DNA of 7,204 bases from CAZJHX01 sp964545715 (lineage in GTDB: Bacteria; Myxococcota_A; UBA9042; GCA-2863065): contig CAZJHX010000274.1 in assembly GCA_964545715.1 (NCBI GenBank), positions 1 through 7,204 of the forward strand, given 5' to 3'. Below the pieces are notes generated by a model. It was not told the origin of the DNA and searched no databases. It saw only the letters and a program-made list of their open reading frames with translations. A program made the position numbers and the translations under genes. This document shows, piece by piece, positions 6,258 through 7,204 of this stretch; the stretch's first letter is position 1, and each line of letters starts with the position of its first letter.

Positions 6258-7204
6258 ATGAAGAAGGAAAACTTCGTCATTGGTCTGGTAGTGGTCGGCG
6301 CGGTGGCTTTCTTCCTCGGCCGTTTGAGCGTTTCTACGAAAGAAGCGCCCAAGCAGGCGGAGCAAGCCGCAGCGACCACAGCAGCCCCGGCTAACCAGGC
6401 AGCACCACAGCAACCCGCGCAGCCCGTAGCGGCCGCGCAGCCCACCCCGCAAGCAGCAGCAGCGCCCACCGCGGCGCCCGCAGCGGCTCAGGGTGGCGTC
6501 GTAGCTCCGGCTGCGGCACCCGCGGCTCAGCCCGCTGTCGCCAAGCCCACAGTTGCGGCGAAGCCAGTGGCAGCACAACCCGCTGTCGCAGCCAAGCCTG
6601 TCGTTGCCGCTCCCACGCCCGCTCCCACCGCACCCGCGGCTGGTAAAGCTACGGCTGGGAAGTCGGATCCCAACGCCAAGTACCCGGGGTCGGCCAACGC
6701 GGTCGCGTCGCCTACCAAGGGCGCCCCGACGGCCACGGCCAAAGTCGTGATCCAGGAGATCAGCGACTTCCAATGACCCTTCTGCGGCAGAGTCGGTCCG
6801 ACTCTCAAGCAGATCCTCGAGACGTATCCCAACGACGTGCAGATCGTCTTCAAGAACAACCCGCTGGGCTTCCATAAGCGCGCCATGCCGGCCGCTTTGG
6901 CCGCGATGGCCGCGCACAAGCAAGGCAAGTTCTGGGAGTACCACGACAAGCTCTTCGCCAACATGCGCGCGCTGGAAGACGGAGACTTGGAGAAGTACGC
7001 CACCGAGCTCGGCCTCAACGTCGCTCAGTGGAAGACGGATAAGGCCGATCGCGCACTGCGCAAGCAGGTCGAGAACGAGCAGAAGGCCGCTGTGGCCCTC
7101 GGTCAGGGCGGTACCCCCGCGTTCCTGATCAACGGTAAGGCGCTCTCCGGCGCGCAGCCGTTCCCGAAGTTCAAAGAGATCATCGACGCGGAGATCACCG
7201 CCGC
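6258..7204 (+). CDS. Membrane-tethered DsbA-like thiol oxidoreductase, predicted selenoprotein (Sec at TGA 6774-6776), 3'-truncated by the window edge
   Basis: A predicted periplasmic thioredoxin-fold oxidoreductase, 315 residues visible, with the C-terminus off the window. Residues 4-20 form a hydrophobic signal anchor. Residues 28-135 are an Ala/Pro/Gln/Lys-rich tether. The catalytic domain begins at about 160 with KVVIQEISDFQ. Codon 173 is TGA, then PFCGRVGPTLKQIL. Relatives read DFQCPFC here, so the TGA sits exactly on the nucleophilic first Cys and Cys176 is the resolving residue. After the TGA the frame stays open for 142 codons with clear DsbA-family blocks: a helical insert with AAMAAHKQGKFWEYHDKLF, YATELGLN, the cis-proline loop GGTPAF (Pro287) and INGKALSGAQPF. 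A hairpin suited to be a SECIS element follows the TGA. Read as a normal stop, the product would be an anchor plus tether with no enzyme. Alternatives are a TGC-to-TGA sequencing error or a recent nonsense mutation; the placement and the hairpin favour selenocysteine. Confidence 0.85.
6339..6662 (+). repeat. Low-complexity Ala/Pro/Gln/Lys-rich tether coding region
   Basis: Residues 28-135 of the DsbA-like protein are almost entirely Ala, Pro, Gln, Val, Thr and Lys, with loose repeats such as AVAKPTVAAKP and AVAAKPVVAAP. The DNA shows imperfect GC-rich direct repeats (for example GTCGCCAAGCCC and GTCGCAGCCAAGCC). The tether should span part of the periplasm or cell wall and let the catalytic domain reach away from the membrane. 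Such repeats are prone to length change between strains. Confidence 0.75.
6774..6776 (+). other. In-frame TGA predicted to encode selenocysteine (U173)
   Basis: The codon lies between CAA (Gln) and CCC TTC TGC (Pro-Phe-Cys), giving Q-U-P-F-C at the position of the CxxC redox motif. It is the only stop codon in this frame from 6258 to the window end. No start codon lies close enough downstream to yield a separate protein containing the active site. Confidence 0.82.
6781..6813 (+). promoter_or_regulatory. Candidate bacterial SECIS element (selenocysteine insertion hairpin)
   Basis: As RNA, UCUGC (6781-6785) pairs with GCAGA (6809-6813). A 3-by-3 internal loop (GGC / CAA) follows, then AGAGUCG (6789-6795) pairs perfectly with CGACUCU (6799-6805), closing a GUC loop. 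The apex reads GGUC (6795-6798), starting 18 bases after the UGA. Known bacterial SECIS elements place a small apical loop with a conserved G and U about 16-37 bases after the UGA, where SelB binds. From memory, the E. coli fdhF element also has GGUC starting 18 bases after its UGA. A discrete bulged U on the 5' side, present in fdhF, is not evident here. Confidence 0.75.

Noticed and set aside
6774..6776. TGA as an ordinary stop giving a complete 172-residue protein
   Set aside because: The product would be only an anchor and a low-complexity tether. Homology to the DsbA fold begins before the TGA and continues in the same frame without interruption after it.
6527..7018. Long open frame on the minus strand across the TGA of the DsbA-like gene
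   Set aside because: It is a shadow of high-GC coding sequence. Its product is low-complexity with no recognisable domain, while the + strand frame has clear DsbA homology on both sides of the TGA.

Overview
The window is a high-GC stretch of a Gram-negative bacterial chromosome. A TonB-type envelope protein, a lipoprotein, a membrane-tethered DsbA-like protein and a gcvT-gcvH pair fit a deltaproteobacterial or myxococcotal-type genome. That assignment is an inference from gene content and style, not from a marker gene. All eight genes lie on the + strand, and no intergenic gap exceeds about 110 bases. No tRNA, rRNA, insertion sequence or CRISPR array was seen.

Bases 2-1152 hold the 3' end of a low-molecular-weight phosphatase gene overlapping, by 4 bases, a fructosamine-kinase-family gene. 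Together they look like a protein-deglycation pair. Bases 1228-3165 hold a TonB-like protein with a very basic periplasmic region. It is followed after 9 bases, in the same reading frame, by a secreted or anchored HExxH metallopeptidase. Bases 3266-5596 are a one-carbon operon, folD-gcvT-gcvH: folD and gcvT overlap by ATGA, and gcvH follows after 10 bases with a good ribosome binding site. The glycine decarboxylase gene (gcvP) is not in the window.

After a recognisable sigma-70-type promoter (5628-5656) comes a small lipoprotein of unknown function. The last gene starts at 6258 and is the main discovery. It encodes an N-terminal membrane anchor, a roughly 110-residue Ala/Pro-rich tether and a DsbA/thioredoxin-fold domain. 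The first cysteine of that domain's CPFC active site is replaced by an in-frame TGA (6774-6776). The same frame continues for another 142 codons with unbroken DsbA homology, to the window edge. Immediately downstream of the TGA is a strong hairpin with GGUC at its apex, placed where a bacterial SECIS element should be. The best reading is a selenocysteine-containing (U-P-F-C), membrane-tethered DsbA-like oxidoreductase. A conventional annotation would truncate it at the TGA and lose the whole catalytic domain.
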